64,000 bases of DNA. Source: an uncultured Clostridium sp. GTDB taxonomy: Bacteria; Bacillota; Clostridia; TANB77; CAG-508. Position numbers and translations under genes: made by a program. Where the stretch lies: the NCBI GenBank assembly GCA_900556135.1, contig USNR01000001.1, forward strand, positions 1 through 64,000. The letters are read 5' to 3'. This document shows, piece by piece, positions 51,708 to 62,359 of this stretch. Under the pieces are notes generated by a model. It searched no databases, was not told the DNA's origin, and saw only the letters and a list, made by a program, of their open reading frames with translations. Each line of letters starts with the position of its first letter. The stretch's first letter is position 1.

Positions 51708-54155
51708 TTATATGTTTATTTTATTATCTAGTTCTTCTAGTAGTTTTTCTATTTCTTCTTTATATTCTGGTACATTTGCTGAATCAAATCTTCCCTTTTC
51801 AAAATCCAACATATACTCTTTTTTACTTTCGAGTTCTGCTTTTGCATCTTTGTATATATCAATACCAAGTTTTTCTATTTCTTCGTCTTGTACACTCTTA
51901 TTATAATTCAAAACCATATTTCCAAAACTCATCATTTGAGATAGTCTATCCATTTGATATTTATAATTGTATTTCTTTACATTTCTGGTCTTATAGAAAT
52001 ATTCTTGTATTTCTTTCAAACTACTTATGTCTTCGTGTTCGTTCAAGCAATCACTAACATAACTAACAATGTCGTTAGCTAAAAAATCATATTCTGCAAT
52101 ATAATAAGCTTCTTTGCTAAATAAGTATTTATAATTTTTTATTCTAGTCTTTCTATCTGTGCTAGTTGTTATAATTCCTTTTCTCGCTTTTATATTAGCT
52201 GGGAATATCATGCTAACCTTTTCGTATATTTCCGCTTTTTCTTTCTTATTCTTGTTTTTCATTAATGAACTATTTCCATAATACATGCCATACGTTACAT
52301 TATATAATAAAGTTATTAGAATAACAATGTATATAAAAATATTTAGTATTTTGCTTTTTCTTATTTTTTCACTTATATCTAGACGACCAGCATCTATAAT
52401 TGCCAATCCGAAATATACAGTTAATAATATATAAAAGAACATCATACTGTAGTCAAAACACGAGTGGAACAACATACAGAATATTGCACAAATTACACTT
52501 ATATTTAAAACATTGTTATCTTTTCTCATTAGAAGTAACCTTTTAATTAATATAACAATAATTGTAACAAATATTCCAAAGCCTATAATTCCAAATTCTA
52601 ATAATATTTGCAAAGGATAATTATGCACATCTGTACTAACATATGCATAACTTTGAACCTCAAGGTACTTATATTTCCATCCATTTCCACCAATACCAAA
52701 TATCCAATTACCATCTTGTTTTATAATATTTAGTGCATCTTTATAAAAAGTAGCTCTTTCCCATGCATTTTTTGTTTTCTTTCCCACGGCACTAAATCTT
52801 TCCATTACATTAGTTGGCAAATATTTATAATTTAATATTACTTCTTTATCATCTAAAAATATTTTATTTATTTTTAGATATGAATTTTCATTATTATTTT
52901 TAGATTCAAACTCTATATTAATATAAGTTGTATATTCTGCTGTTGTTATTTCTACTTGCTTTTCACCTGAGAACTCTCCAAGTGATATTATAGTTCCCTG
53001 TGTAGAATCCATATATTTGTTTCTCTCTACAATATTAATACGATAGTCATCATCTGTCTGTCCTTTTGATTCAATATCAAATCTTAATACATACTTACTA
53101 TTTCCCTTGATACCATATATGGTCTTTTCTACTTTGCTGTAAGATGTAGCTTGGTTAAATACTTCCAATGGCTTAGAAATATTTTTTACACTAAAGAAAT
53201 ATATACATATTCCAATTAGTAATATACCAATAAATATCAAGACTTTTTTTATATTTATTTTTTTTATCTTTTCTATATATTTTTCACATATCATGCACAA
53301 TGTAACAGATATTAATTCGCTTGTTATTAATCCAACCCATATTCTATAATATTTCTCAGTTAATAATGTTTCATCATATAATTTGGCAAATAACATCCCG
53401 CATACTATCATAATAATTGCAATCGTTGGTAATTCCTTTTTCACTCTTTGTTCTTTATTGCTTATATAATATACAATTAGCATTATAGCAAAAGTTACAT
53501 ACATTATTCTACTATAAGTAAGTATCAATCCAGTTATCAATATTGATAATTCTAGTAAGTATATGATTTTGGAACTTTTCTTCTCTGTAGAAAACAATTG
53601 ACCAAATGTTAAAAAGATTGTTCCACCAATTAAGGTTGCTAATGCGTTAGGCGAAAAGAATAATGATTCCATTCTTGTTTGATTAGTATTTATATTGTCT
53701 AATATATTCACTGTCATTTTGTCAATTCCAATAAATATTAATATTATTGTTAATAGAATAATTACATTTATTAATACTTTTTTTGCTTTAGGTTGATCTA
53801 CGCATAATTGTTTTATTATCACAAAAAATTCAAATAAAATAATATATTGATTTAATATAAAAACTGCATCATTTATACAAACAGCTTTGTTAAATATAAT
53901 CGGCAATGATGCTGTTATAGTTAGTCCCAATATACAAAGGTCTAGTTTACTTTTAATAATTTTATCTTTTCTTATGATTTTTTTTATTGCAAATGCAATT
54001 CCTATTACGCTAATCACTATATATTGATACATCAAATTCTTATTACCTTTAGGTGCATATGTTATTGTAACTGCTGTATATATCAAAAATACTATCATTA
54101 AAATTGTTAATATATTCTTTTTAACTATATTAAATAATTTTTTTAATTTATTCAT
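51708..54155 (-). CDS. O-antigen ligase/polymerase (Wzy/WaaL-like) membrane protein
   Basis: 815 residues with about twelve to fourteen hydrophobic helices and a large external segment. The Wzy_C/O-antigen-ligase motif is seen near FGIGGNGWKYKYLEVQSYAYV then STDVHNYPLQILLEFGIIGF (H-N of the ligase loop). The soluble C-terminal 150 residues (IYEKVSMIFPANIKARKG, KRNVKK-type repeats) resemble the tetratricopeptide tails of this group. It would polymerise or transfer the lipid-linked glycan made by the operon. Its start overlaps the ABC gene stop by 8 nt. Confidence 0.8.
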   Translation of the reverse strand: MNKLKKLFNIVKKNILTILMIVFLIYTAVTITYAPKGNKNLMYQYIVISVIGIAFAIKKIIRKDKIIKSKLDLCILGLTITASLPIIFNKAVCINDAVFILNQYIILFEFFVIIKQLCVDQPKAKKVLINVIILLTIILIFIGIDKMTVNILDNINTNQTRMESLFFSPNALATLIGGTIFLTFGQLFSTEKKSSKIIYLLELSILITGLILTYSRIMYVTFAIMLIVYYISNKEQRVKKELPTIAIIMIVCGMLFAKLYDETLLTEKYYRIWVGLITSELISVTLCMICEKYIEKIKKINIKKVLIFIGILLIGICIYFFSVKNISKPLEVFNQATSYSKVEKTIYGIKGNSKYVLRFDIESKGQTDDDYRINIVERNKYMDSTQGTIISLGEFSGEKQVEITTAEYTTYINIEFESKNNNENSYLKINKIFLDDKEVILNYKYLPTNVMERFSAVGKKTKNAWERATFYKDALNIIKQDGNWIFGIGGNGWKYKYLEVQSYAYVSTDVHNYPLQILLEFGIIGFGIFVTIIVILIKRLLLMRKDNNVLNISVICAIFCMLFHSCFDYSMMFFYILLTVYFGLAIIDAGRLDISEKIRKSKILNIFIYIVILITLLYNVTYGMYYGNSSLMKNKNKKEKAEIYEKVSMIFPANIKARKGIITTSTDRKTRIKNYKYLFSKEAYYIAEYDFLANDIVSYVSDCLNEHEDISSLKEIQEYFYKTRNVKKYNYKYQMDRLSQMMSFGNMVLNYNKSVQDEEIEKLGIDIYKDAKAELESKKEYMLDFEKGRFDSANVPEYKEEIEKLLEELDNKINI

Positions 54156-55800
54156 ATCTAGTTATCTCTCCGTTTTTCAAAATATATTTCTTCTCGAATT
54201 TCTCTATGTGCTTCAAATTATGTGTTACAACTACTATTGTGTGATTTTCTTCCAATCCTTCTAATAACTCAAACACAGAACTCTCCACACTTTCATCTAA
54301 TGCACTAGTTGCTTCATCAAGTAAAATAATTTTACTCTTTTTCAATAATGCTCTTGCTATTGCTAATCTTTGTCTTTGTCCGCCACTTAAATTAACTCCA
54401 TTTTCTCCTATCATTGTTTCATATTTTTCTGGTAACGATTCTATGTAATTATGTAGTTCCACTTTTTTACATACTTCTCGAATTTCTTCTTCACTTGCAT
54501 TTTGATTTGCCAAAAGTAAATTATCTTTAATGCTCATATTAAATATATAAAAATCTTGAGAAATCATTGCAATATTTTTTCTTAAATATTCTTCAGATAA
54601 ATCACAAATATTTTTATCATCTATTTTTATTTTACCTTCATTTGTAGTGTATGTTCTTGCAATTAGGTTTAATATTGTTGTTTTTCCGCTTCCATTTTCG
54701 CCAACTATTGCTATTTTCTCATTTGGTTCTATTTTAAAACTACAATTACTTAAAATATATCTATCCTCATATTTAAATTTAACATTCTCAAACTCAATTT
54801 TTCCCAAGCACTTATCATTGTCAAAATTTTCTTTTCTTGAACTTTCTTCATACAAGTCAATAATTTCAAATATTCTACTACTAGACAAGTTAAATCTTGA
54901 AATCATGTCTAGTAAATCTGTAAAATTATCAACAAAACTAAATAGATTAACTCTATACATAAATATAGTAACAAATTGTTCAACATCCATAAGGCCTTTT
55001 TGTATTAGATATATACTTGTAAGAACTACAAGTGCATTTGCTCCCCACTCAATTATTACAGTTAATTTCATATACAAATTAAATATAAAATCTGCTTTAT
55101 ACTGGCAATCTTCCACACTCTCAAAAGACTTTTGGGTTTTATCTGAAAATTGCTTTTTTACATTTAATAATTTTATTTCTTTTATTCCATTAAGAATCTC
55201 GCTCCAAAGGCTAGTGCTTTTTTCTTCTTCCCTAAGATATTGATCCTTATATTTTCTTTTTATATTTACACCTTTTTTCCTGATGTATAAACTCAATAAA
55301 AATGACAACATATATATTGTTCCCAATATTGGGTTTAAATAGATAACATATATAATAATTCCAATATTAGTAAATAATAGTAACACATCTTGCTTTATTG
55401 AATTGAATAAATCTGCAATAATATCTGGATCTTTGTTTATTCTTTGTATAAATTTTCCTTTTTGCTCTTTATTAAAAGATTTCATTTCCATCTGGAAAAT
55501 ACTTTTAGCTAAATTGTTTTTTATACTTACAATAAAATTTTTTCTTAAATCATAAAACGATCTTGTACTTAATATTGTAATCAATAATTTTACGATTTGT
55601 AATACAGCTAGCAAAACGAGGCTAAGCAAAACGCCATTGTACTTTGCCTTTAACATTGATGTTATTATATTAGCTACAAGTGCTGGCGTAAAAATTGAAA
55701 TTATTATTGTTAACGCACTAATCATTCCAATTATGATAATATTTTTCTTTTTAGCTACTTTCATATATCTTTTTAAATATTTAAGAAATTCTTTAGTCAT
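54148..55800 (-). CDS. ABC transporter, fused permease and ATPase
   Basis: 550 residues: six N-terminal helices (ABC exporter type 1), then a nucleotide-binding domain with Walker A AIVGENGSGKTTILNLIAR, signature LSGGQRQRLAIARALLKKSK and Walker B IILLDEATSALDE. Lipid-linked glycan or other substrate export is likely from context. The gene overlaps its neighbours by 8 nt at both ends, so translation is coupled. Confidence 0.88.
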   Translation of the reverse strand: MTKEFLKYLKRYMKVAKKKNIIIIGMISALTIIISIFTPALVANIITSMLKAKYNGVLLSLVLLAVLQIVKLLITILSTRSFYDLRKNFIVSIKNNLAKSIFQMEMKSFNKEQKGKFIQRINKDPDIIADLFNSIKQDVLLLFTNIGIIIYVIYLNPILGTIYMLSFLLSLYIRKKGVNIKRKYKDQYLREEEKSTSLWSEILNGIKEIKLLNVKKQFSDKTQKSFESVEDCQYKADFIFNLYMKLTVIIEWGANALVVLTSIYLIQKGLMDVEQFVTIFMYRVNLFSFVDNFTDLLDMISRFNLSSSRIFEIIDLYEESSRKENFDNDKCLGKIEFENVKFKYEDRYILSNCSFKIEPNEKIAIVGENGSGKTTILNLIARTYTTNEGKIKIDDKNICDLSEEYLRKNIAMISQDFYIFNMSIKDNLLLANQNASEEEIREVCKKVELHNYIESLPEKYETMIGENGVNLSGGQRQRLAIARALLKKSKIILLDEATSALDESVESSVFELLEGLEENHTIVVVTHNLKHIEKFEKKYILKNGEITRYE

Positions 55801-56638
55801 CAGTACTCCTTTTTACTACATTTTTTATTTTATTTTTAAAACATATCCATATACATTTAATAAGTGTTCTAATACCTATTCGTTCTCTTTGGCAATATTT
55901 AAATAACATATCTTCTATATCAATTTCATTCCATACAAAAGCCTTCTGCATAACATCAATTATTGCCTCTGCATTATTAATTGTATCAACTTTAAAATTG
56001 ATTCCCATATCAACAGAATCCAAAAAAGAATTTTGTCCTATTATTCCAATATGTTGCACATAGCTATTTTTGCTACAAAAAATTTGTGCTCCCGCTTCTC
56101 TTAATACATTACAATAAAAACCGTCAAATGGACTCTTTTCGGAATAGTACTTATCTATAAATATCTTTACCGCTTCTTTTGAGATTATAGTTCCTGCAGA
56201 TCCAACATCTTTTTTTATTACAAAATCTTCATTGAAATCTTCTATAATAGGATGTGTATGTGCATTAAAAAGTGAAAACACTACTATCTTCTTTTGACTT
56301 TCCAACTCATCTATCCCTTTTTTTATATGAAATAGTATATCTTTATTAAACACTAAATCTGAATCTGCTATAAACAAATAATCGTTTTTGCTATTTGCAA
56401 AATCTGCTAACATTTTTCTTGTATTAAAATTTGCCCCAACATTCTTTTCATTAACAATTATCTCTGATGCCATAGGATATTTTTGCTTTAAATAATTCTT
56501 ATCAAATTCTGTACTGCAATCATCATAAATCTTCACATTCGCTTCTTCAATTCCATTTATATCTCTAAATGAGCGTGATGCATATTCTAATATATCTTTT
56601 CTATTATATGTACATATTCCTACCATTAAATTCTTCAT
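55793..56638 (-). CDS. GT-A family glycosyltransferase
   Basis: 281 residues. MVGICTYNRKDILEYASRSF opens the fold, VKIYDDCSTEFDKNYL binds nucleotide, and LFIADSDLVFNKDIL carries the D-x-D-type motif. It belongs to the GT2-like superfamily but to no subfamily I can name. It follows the radical SAM gene by 4 nt. Confidence 0.75.
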   Translation of the reverse strand: MKNLMVGICTYNRKDILEYASRSFRDINGIEEANVKIYDDCSTEFDKNYLKQKYPMASEIIVNEKNVGANFNTRKMLADFANSKNDYLFIADSDLVFNKDILFHIKKGIDELESQKKIVVFSLFNAHTHPIIEDFNEDFVIKKDVGSAGTIISKEAVKIFIDKYYSEKSPFDGFYCNVLREAGAQIFCSKNSYVQHIGIIGQNSFLDSVDMGINFKVDTINNAEAIIDVMQKAFVWNEIDIEDMLFKYCQRERIGIRTLIKCIWICFKNKIKNVVKRSTDD

Positions 56639-56642
56639 TATT

Positions 56643-57530
56643 TTATATCCATTCTTCTATTTTCTTTTGAGAAATCTCCCATTTTTTCGTTTCTCTTTTA
56701 TCTATATTACAATACCTGCAAAAAGGAATTGGCTTTGCTAAGAAATTCAATATTTCATCTTTATTTTGCGCTTTATATATGTCTATACCTTCATTTTCAC
56801 TTAGTTTCAAATCACACTTAAAGTAATCAATAAATTGATGTATATGTGGTACAGTTGAACAAGTATACATCTTGCCATGTTTTAAAGTATGACATGAATT
56901 TGCTAAATAACATCTGTAAAAGTTCTTTTCTATTTGTCCTCTTCCCTCTAAATCAAGAGGCAAATGATTGAAGGTTTCCACAGGCTGTTCACAGAAAAAT
57001 CTAAAACTTACATTTTCTTTTTTGCATTTGCTTTTAATTGCTTCTATATCCAAATTTAATGGATATCTAGTTACAGTTAAATTTATTTTATTTTCCCTCA
57101 ATGCTTTCCAAAAGTTTTCTTTCATGCTTAATATTAAAATTCCATTAGTATCTATATCTATAGTTCCATTTGGAAAATATTTTCTAGTTATGTCGCAAAA
57201 TTTTGCAATATCTGGATGTAATAATGGTTCTCCTCCCATTAATCTAATAAAGTTAACCTCTTTATTAAAAAGCTCTGATAATCTTTTACAATCTCTTTCA
57301 TATTCATTAACATCTAAAAATCCCTCTTTTGCAACAGGACAAAAATGTGAACAATATTTACAATTCAAGTTACAATGCTCCACTAGTTGTACTTCATAAT
57401 CAAGCATCACCTTTGGTGTTTTTCTAACTTCAACTTCAATCATTTTTTCAACAGCTAACTCACATAAATCTTCTCCCTTTTTATATGATGCAGGTATAAT
57501 TTTCTTTAAAATCTTCTTTATTTTATTCAT
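56643..57530 (-). CDS. Radical SAM protein
   Basis: 295 residues. The [4Fe-4S] motif is CNLNCKYCSHFC (C-x3-C-x2-C), with FIRLMGGEPLLHPDIAKF for the SAM-binding glycines. A C-terminal cysteine cluster (PIPFCRYCNI) hints at a second cluster. Such proteins occur in polysaccharide operons, perhaps for an unusual sugar or peptide modification; no substrate can be told. It lies 26 nt after the GT8 gene stop. Confidence 0.8.
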   Translation of the reverse strand: MNKIKKILKKIIPASYKKGEDLCELAVEKMIEVEVRKTPKVMLDYEVQLVEHCNLNCKYCSHFCPVAKEGFLDVNEYERDCKRLSELFNKEVNFIRLMGGEPLLHPDIAKFCDITRKYFPNGTIDIDTNGILILSMKENFWKALRENKINLTVTRYPLNLDIEAIKSKCKKENVSFRFFCEQPVETFNHLPLDLEGRGQIEKNFYRCYLANSCHTLKHGKMYTCSTVPHIHQFIDYFKCDLKLSENEGIDIYKAQNKDEILNFLAKPIPFCRYCNIDKRETKKWEISQKKIEEWI

Positions 57531-57556
57531 TATTGCTTTCCTTCCTTTTATAATGA

Positions 57557-58525
57557 TTACTTTGCATTTCTATTACCATGTATTTTAAATAAAAACCAAT
57601 ACTTAATCTGATTAAAGAATATATAAAATATTTTTTTTAGTCCAGCCTTTCCTTCTCTTGCCATATCAATACACATCTCATCTATTGGTGATTCTTTTAA
57701 AACTTTATATGGGTCACTAACATATTCATCTACTAACTGATTATAATATGGAGTTTTCTTTGCGTACTGCCAAAAATATTTATTATATTCAGAATAAATA
57801 TTCTTATATGGTTTTGTTACATATGAAAAATGTATTACTATTGGTTTTTGAGTAAATAACTCTCTATATTTCTTTTTATGTATTTTCCTTATAAACTTGG
57901 TATAGCAAGCTAAACTAGTTTGATAATTATACATTGGCTTTAATTCCTTCATGTTTTCTTTACACACAATGTTTATTGCCGTTTGATCTGGAAATCTATA
58001 CTGTGTATTAACTTTTAAATCATCTAACCACTTCTGCCTTATTTTCTGCTCTTCAAATTCTTTTGTATTAAATACCAATACTCCAGAATTATAATCTGTG
58101 TAAATTTCATTTGTATAATATGTGAAATCTCTTATCATCGCAATTGGCTTATTTTCCAAATCTTCATTATATAACTTTGCTATATCATCAATTACAATTG
58201 TATCACAATCTAAATAAATTATTTTCTCATATTCTAATATTTGTGGAGCGTAATATCTGTAATACATTTCTATTGGATATTTTGATGTTTCGTATAATAT
58301 ATCAAAATCTAAATATTGTTCAACATTCACACATTTTACACAAATATTGCCTTTTGACATCATTTCTAATTTATCTATATTTTCTTTATTCAGTCTAGTG
58401 TGAAATATATAAATGTCATACAAATTTTCAGCTGTAGCATTGTCAATTATTGATGAAATAGCTACACTACATAATGGTGCATAGTCATTATCGCATGAAA
58501 AAACTACTGGTATCTTTTTTTGCAT
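57557..58525 (-). CDS. Glycosyltransferase family 8
   Basis: 322 residues. PVVFSCDNDYAPLCSVAISS is the GT8 start, IIYLDCDTIVIDDIAKLY the D-x-D, FPDQTAINIVC the N-terminal acceptor motif and KPIVIHFSY the H-bearing C-terminal motif. GT8 enzymes use UDP-galactose or UDP-glucose with retention. Its first 22 nt overlap the end of the preceding GT2 gene. Confidence 0.9.
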   Translation of the reverse strand: MQKKIPVVFSCDNDYAPLCSVAISSIIDNATAENLYDIYIFHTRLNKENIDKLEMMSKGNICVKCVNVEQYLDFDILYETSKYPIEMYYRYYAPQILEYEKIIYLDCDTIVIDDIAKLYNEDLENKPIAMIRDFTYYTNEIYTDYNSGVLVFNTKEFEEQKIRQKWLDDLKVNTQYRFPDQTAINIVCKENMKELKPMYNYQTSLACYTKFIRKIHKKKYRELFTQKPIVIHFSYVTKPYKNIYSEYNKYFWQYAKKTPYYNQLVDEYVSDPYKVLKESPIDEMCIDMAREGKAGLKKIFYIFFNQIKYWFLFKIHGNRNAK

Positions 58526-59400
58526 ATTTTTCTCCTTATTTTATATAAATTATAATACAGATTTGGAAAACAATAAAAAAGCATATATTTAAAACTTGGT
58601 TTATCTTTTAATTCTTTTCTAAATTGTGCTACTATATCATGTTTTTTTATATTTTTATCTCTAAACTCACAGTATAAAAAAATATAATAGTTCATGTATA
58701 ATTTGTAAAATTCTTCCTTATATTTTGTTTTTTCAAAAAAATTATATCTATCTTTAAAAACATATAATATTTCCTGATAATAGTTCAGTCTATTTGCTGT
58801 TATACCATTTGTATTTAAGCAATAATTGTATGTTTTTTTACCAATAAACGTTATTTTCTTTACATTCCCTAGTAAATGATAAATCATATAATCATCTTCT
58901 GCTATATGTATATTAGGATAAGTTAAATTTTTAAATATTTTCTTTTTCATTAATTTATTCCATTGTACCATAAAAAGCTTAATTTTCCTATTATAAATAT
59001 ACTCGTATTTATCATCTTCTATAGTTATTCTATCTATGTTGCTGTTTTCAACATTTCCCATTACAATATCACTATTTGTTGTAATTATTTCGTCATACAT
59101 AGTTTTTATTGCTTCAGGTTCTAAATAATCATCAGCATCAACAAATAGCAAATACTCAGCATTGCATTTTTGTATTCCTAAATTTCTAGCACTTGAAACT
59201 CCCTCATTTACTTTTTCATATACTGTTATTTGTTTTTTATATTCTTCCAATATATTCTTTGTATTATCTGTACTTCCGTCATTTATTACTATAATTTCTA
59301 AGTTTTTATAATTCTGATTTATTATGCTGTCTATACACCTTCTTATACTATTTTCGTTGTTGTATGTTGGAACTATTACAGATATTTTTTCTTCATTCAT
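58504..59400 (-). CDS. Glycosyltransferase family 2
   Basis: 298 residues. ISVIVPTYNNENSIRRCIDS, IIVINDGSTDNTKNILEEYK, GVSSARNLGIQKCNAEYLLF and VDADDYLEPEAIKTM are the GT2 motifs (VDADD the metal-binding site). Its ATG overlaps the preceding GT2 stop by 4 nt. Substrate unknown. Confidence 0.9.
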   Translation of the reverse strand: MNEEKISVIVPTYNNENSIRRCIDSIINQNYKNLEIIVINDGSTDNTKNILEEYKKQITVYEKVNEGVSSARNLGIQKCNAEYLLFVDADDYLEPEAIKTMYDEIITTNSDIVMGNVENSNIDRITIEDDKYEYIYNRKIKLFMVQWNKLMKKKIFKNLTYPNIHIAEDDYMIYHLLGNVKKITFIGKKTYNYCLNTNGITANRLNYYQEILYVFKDRYNFFEKTKYKEEFYKLYMNYYIFLYCEFRDKNIKKHDIVAQFRKELKDKPSFKYMLFYCFPNLYYNLYKIRRKICKKRYQ

Positions 59401-60344
59401 ATAACTTTGCCTCTCTTTATAATAATAACATTAGCAATTATATTTGGAATTTTATTAAAAAGGAAATATTTTACTTTTCTCTTAGTATCCAATTTAAAGT
59501 CTATCTTTTTATATTCATTCTTAAAAATTTCTTTTAAGTATTCTTGTTCTTCTTTTTTCTTATTTTTCTTGCATACGCTATACAAAAATAAAATCATATC
59601 TATTTTTGCAATTCTATTTCTTATCTTCAATTTTTCGTCTGTACTAAAATATTTTTCTCTTTCATCATAAACTTCCAGTATATCAAGTTTTTTTGAATCA
59701 AAAGTTCGTTGTCTGCTATTTTTATGAATTCTATAAAAATATAATTTTTTATTACTTGCGACTATTTTTCCTTTTGTTTCGAATATTAATTTGTGTATTA
59801 TAAATTCATCTTCATTCTTATGATTTTCATCAAATTCTATTTCTTTAAATAGGCTTTTCTTAAAAAGTTTATTTGTAATTAGTACAGTATTTTTTCCTTC
59901 CTCACTATACAATCTATACATCATTTGTTGCTTAGAAAGTACTTCTTCTTTATCCTCAATGTTTTTTCTGCTTGTATTTCCCATATAGCAAGTTTTTACT
60001 TCTACAATATCTGCATTATATTTTTCTTGTAATAATATTAGTGTTTCTAAATAAGTTTTATCCACTTCATCGTCTGAATCTATAAAACATATAAATTCAC
60101 CTGTTGCTTTTAAAATTCCTTGATTTCTAGCATAACTCACTCCTCTGTGTTGCAAATTTAAAATTTCAATTTTATCACTTTTTTTTAGGTATTTTTCACA
60201 TATTATATTTGAAGTATCCGTGCTTCCATCATTTGCTAATATCAACTCATAGTCTTGATAAGTTTGGTCTAATATTGATTCTATACACTTCTCTAAGTAC
60301 TTCTCTGAATTATAAACTGGAACAATAATTGATATCTTACTCAC
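59397..60344 (-). CDS. Glycosyltransferase family 2
   Basis: 315 residues. ISIIVPVYNSEKYLEKCIES, LILANDGSTDTSNIICEKYL, GVSYARNQGILKATGEF and FIDSDDEVDKTYLE. The order and D-S-D-D motif are those of its neighbours, but the C-terminal part (LYFYRIHKNSRQRTFDSKKL) differs, so each GT2 likely adds a different residue. Gap of 2 nt from the next gene upstream. Confidence 0.9.
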   Translation of the reverse strand: MSKISIIVPVYNSEKYLEKCIESILDQTYQDYELILANDGSTDTSNIICEKYLKKSDKIEILNLQHRGVSYARNQGILKATGEFICFIDSDDEVDKTYLETLILLQEKYNADIVEVKTCYMGNTSRKNIEDKEEVLSKQQMMYRLYSEEGKNTVLITNKLFKKSLFKEIEFDENHKNEDEFIIHKLIFETKGKIVASNKKLYFYRIHKNSRQRTFDSKKLDILEVYDEREKYFSTDEKLKIRNRIAKIDMILFLYSVCKKNKKKEEQEYLKEIFKNEYKKIDFKLDTKRKVKYFLFNKIPNIIANVIIIKRGKVI

Positions 60345-60346
60345 TT

Positions 60347-61267
60347 TTAGCCTCCAACTTTCTTAAGAAAGCAATATATTTTTTTATACATTCTAAAATT
60401 CAAATCAAATAAATAAATCTGTAATTTTTTTAATGTGTTATAGTCTGACTTCTTTACACTTTTTATATTTTCTCTTACCGTATGTTGTATATCTTCTAGT
60501 AATTCATTATCATATTCATTATTTAATATCATTTTATTTGCAATCGCTATAGAATTAAACAACGAATATGTTATAAAACTATCTACTAATTCAGGAAAAT
60601 ATCTACTTACTAATTCTTTATTTTCAAAACATGCTTTCATTCTATCATTAGATTTAAAGTAACTTGACCTGCTCTCATTCCTTCTAATATAATTGTATAG
60701 TTTTTCTTCTATATACACTGCTTTATCTGATTTTGAAAATGCTTCTATTGCAAATTTTATATCTTCAAAATGATTAGATTTATCAAAATATATTTCTTTA
60801 ATTGTTTCTTTTCTAAAAAGCTTCCCGCAAACAGACATTGGAATCTTTTCCGGCAATTCAATTAAGTATTTAAAAGCTTCCTGCTTTTTTAATTCATATA
60901 TTTTATGTGTGTTTCTACTATATGAACATGCTACTATTTGAGCTTGTTTTTCTTTTAATAACTTACTCATTATCTCTAAAAAATTTTTATTTATTGTATC
61001 ATCACTATCAACAAAACATATAAAATCTCCTGTTGCCTCTTCCAATCCTTTATTTCTGGCTTGTCCTGCTCCTTGATTTTTTTGACTATATATTTTTATT
61101 CTATTGTCATTATATTTTTTTATTTTTTCTAGCGTTTCATCTGTGCTTCCATCATTTACTATAATTAGTTCAAAATTTTTATATGTTTGTTTTAATATAG
61201 AATCTATGCATCTTTCAATTAACATTTCCTCATTAAAAACTGGTAGAATAACACTTATTTTTTCCAT
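60347..61267 (-). CDS. Glycosyltransferase family 2
   Basis: About 306 residues. ISVILPVFNEEMLIERCIDS, LIIVNDGSTDETLEKIKKYN, GAGQARNKGLEEATGDFICF and VDSDDTINKNFLE. I start it at the ATG at 61267, behind GGAGTG; a GTG at 61273 is less likely. It lies 2 nt after the GT4 stop. Confidence 0.9.
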   Translation of the reverse strand: MEKISVILPVFNEEMLIERCIDSILKQTYKNFELIIVNDGSTDETLEKIKKYNDNRIKIYSQKNQGAGQARNKGLEEATGDFICFVDSDDTINKNFLEIMSKLLKEKQAQIVACSYSRNTHKIYELKKQEAFKYLIELPEKIPMSVCGKLFRKETIKEIYFDKSNHFEDIKFAIEAFSKSDKAVYIEEKLYNYIRRNESRSSYFKSNDRMKACFENKELVSRYFPELVDSFITYSLFNSIAIANKMILNNEYDNELLEDIQHTVRENIKSVKKSDYNTLKKLQIYLFDLNFRMYKKIYCFLKKVGG

Positions 61268-61269
61268 AA

Positions 61270-62328
61270 TCACTCCATATATATTTTTTCTATTTGTTTT
61301 ATATATTGATCATTCTCTTCTAGATTATATACAACTCTTTTATAACCTATTTCTTTGTTAATTTTTCTTGCCCAATCATATGGTGAATCATTTAATCTTA
61401 CCTTTATAATATTATCACTATTAAAATTATTAGATACCTTTGTTGGTACAAAACATTTAAGTGAAGAATTTAAGGCTTCATAAATTGTTAAACCATATCC
61501 TTCATATTTTGAAGTAGAAACGTAAAAATCAAACATTTGATACATATTCTCGATATTTTTCTCTTCTTTTATCATGCATACATTACTTTCAATTTTATAT
61601 TTATTAATTAGTTTTAAAATATTTTTCTCTTCTTTTCCACTTCCAATTATAACCAATTTAGATTTTGGATTAATTTTATTAAACTCTGCAAATATTCTCA
61701 CTAAAAATTGTTGATTCTTCTGCTTGCTTAATCTTCCAACGTTTCCAATTACAATAGTGTTCTCATCAATATTGTATTTCTCTCTTATTATTTTTCTTTT
61801 TTCTTCGTTGTATAAAAATCTTTTTCGGTCAATTTCACCTTTTATTACATCATATCTTGTATTTTTCTTAAAGCAGAATTCTGCTGCATCTTTTGAACAT
61901 GCTATATATGTGTATTTTCTACTACAGAATAAATATTTAAATACAGTTGCAATAATCTTCTTAAATTTAAAAATATCATTATCAAAATTTGAGTTATGTG
62001 CATAAACTACTACTTTGCTTGAAGAATTTCGTAATAAGAACGCATAAAAAAGCCCCACTGGACTATGTATGTTTACATTTACTATGTCCGTATTTTTCGT
62101 ATATTTCTTTATATTAAAGCTTGTTTTTATAAATCTATATATCGGATTTTTGTATTTTTTCCTTGACATACTTATTACATTTTCACTATAAATTTGACTA
62201 TTTTTTATTGTACATAGTATCTCAGTTTTAAAGCTATTTTTATCTATATTCTCTTTTATATATGTGGATATTTTTTCAATGCCACCATTTCCAAAATAAT
62301 CACAAAAAATTATTAATCTTTTTTTCAT
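61270..62328 (-). CDS. Glycosyltransferase family 4
   Basis: 352 residues, GT-B fold. GNGGIEKISTYIKENIDKNS starts the acceptor domain; the donor domain has VIGNVGRLSKQKNQQFLVRI, LVIIGSGKEEKNILKLI and FDFYVSTSKYEGYGLTIYEA (the E-x7-E signature). Probably adds a sugar to a lipid-linked intermediate at the membrane. Confidence 0.88.
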   Translation of the reverse strand: MKKRLIIFCDYFGNGGIEKISTYIKENIDKNSFKTEILCTIKNSQIYSENVISMSRKKYKNPIYRFIKTSFNIKKYTKNTDIVNVNIHSPVGLFYAFLLRNSSSKVVVYAHNSNFDNDIFKFKKIIATVFKYLFCSRKYTYIACSKDAAEFCFKKNTRYDVIKGEIDRKRFLYNEEKRKIIREKYNIDENTIVIGNVGRLSKQKNQQFLVRIFAEFNKINPKSKLVIIGSGKEEKNILKLINKYKIESNVCMIKEEKNIENMYQMFDFYVSTSKYEGYGLTIYEALNSSLKCFVPTKVSNNFNSDNIIKVRLNDSPYDWARKINKEIGYKRVVYNLEENDQYIKQIEKIYME

Positions 62329-62359
62329 ATTATTTTCCGATCCAAATAATTATTTTTTC

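Noticed and set aside
53000..55800. Polysaccharide cluster as teichoic acid genes
   Set aside because: No TagA, TagB or CDP-glycerol transferase motifs; GT2, GT4 and GT8 enzymes with a ligase fit a heteropolysaccharide.
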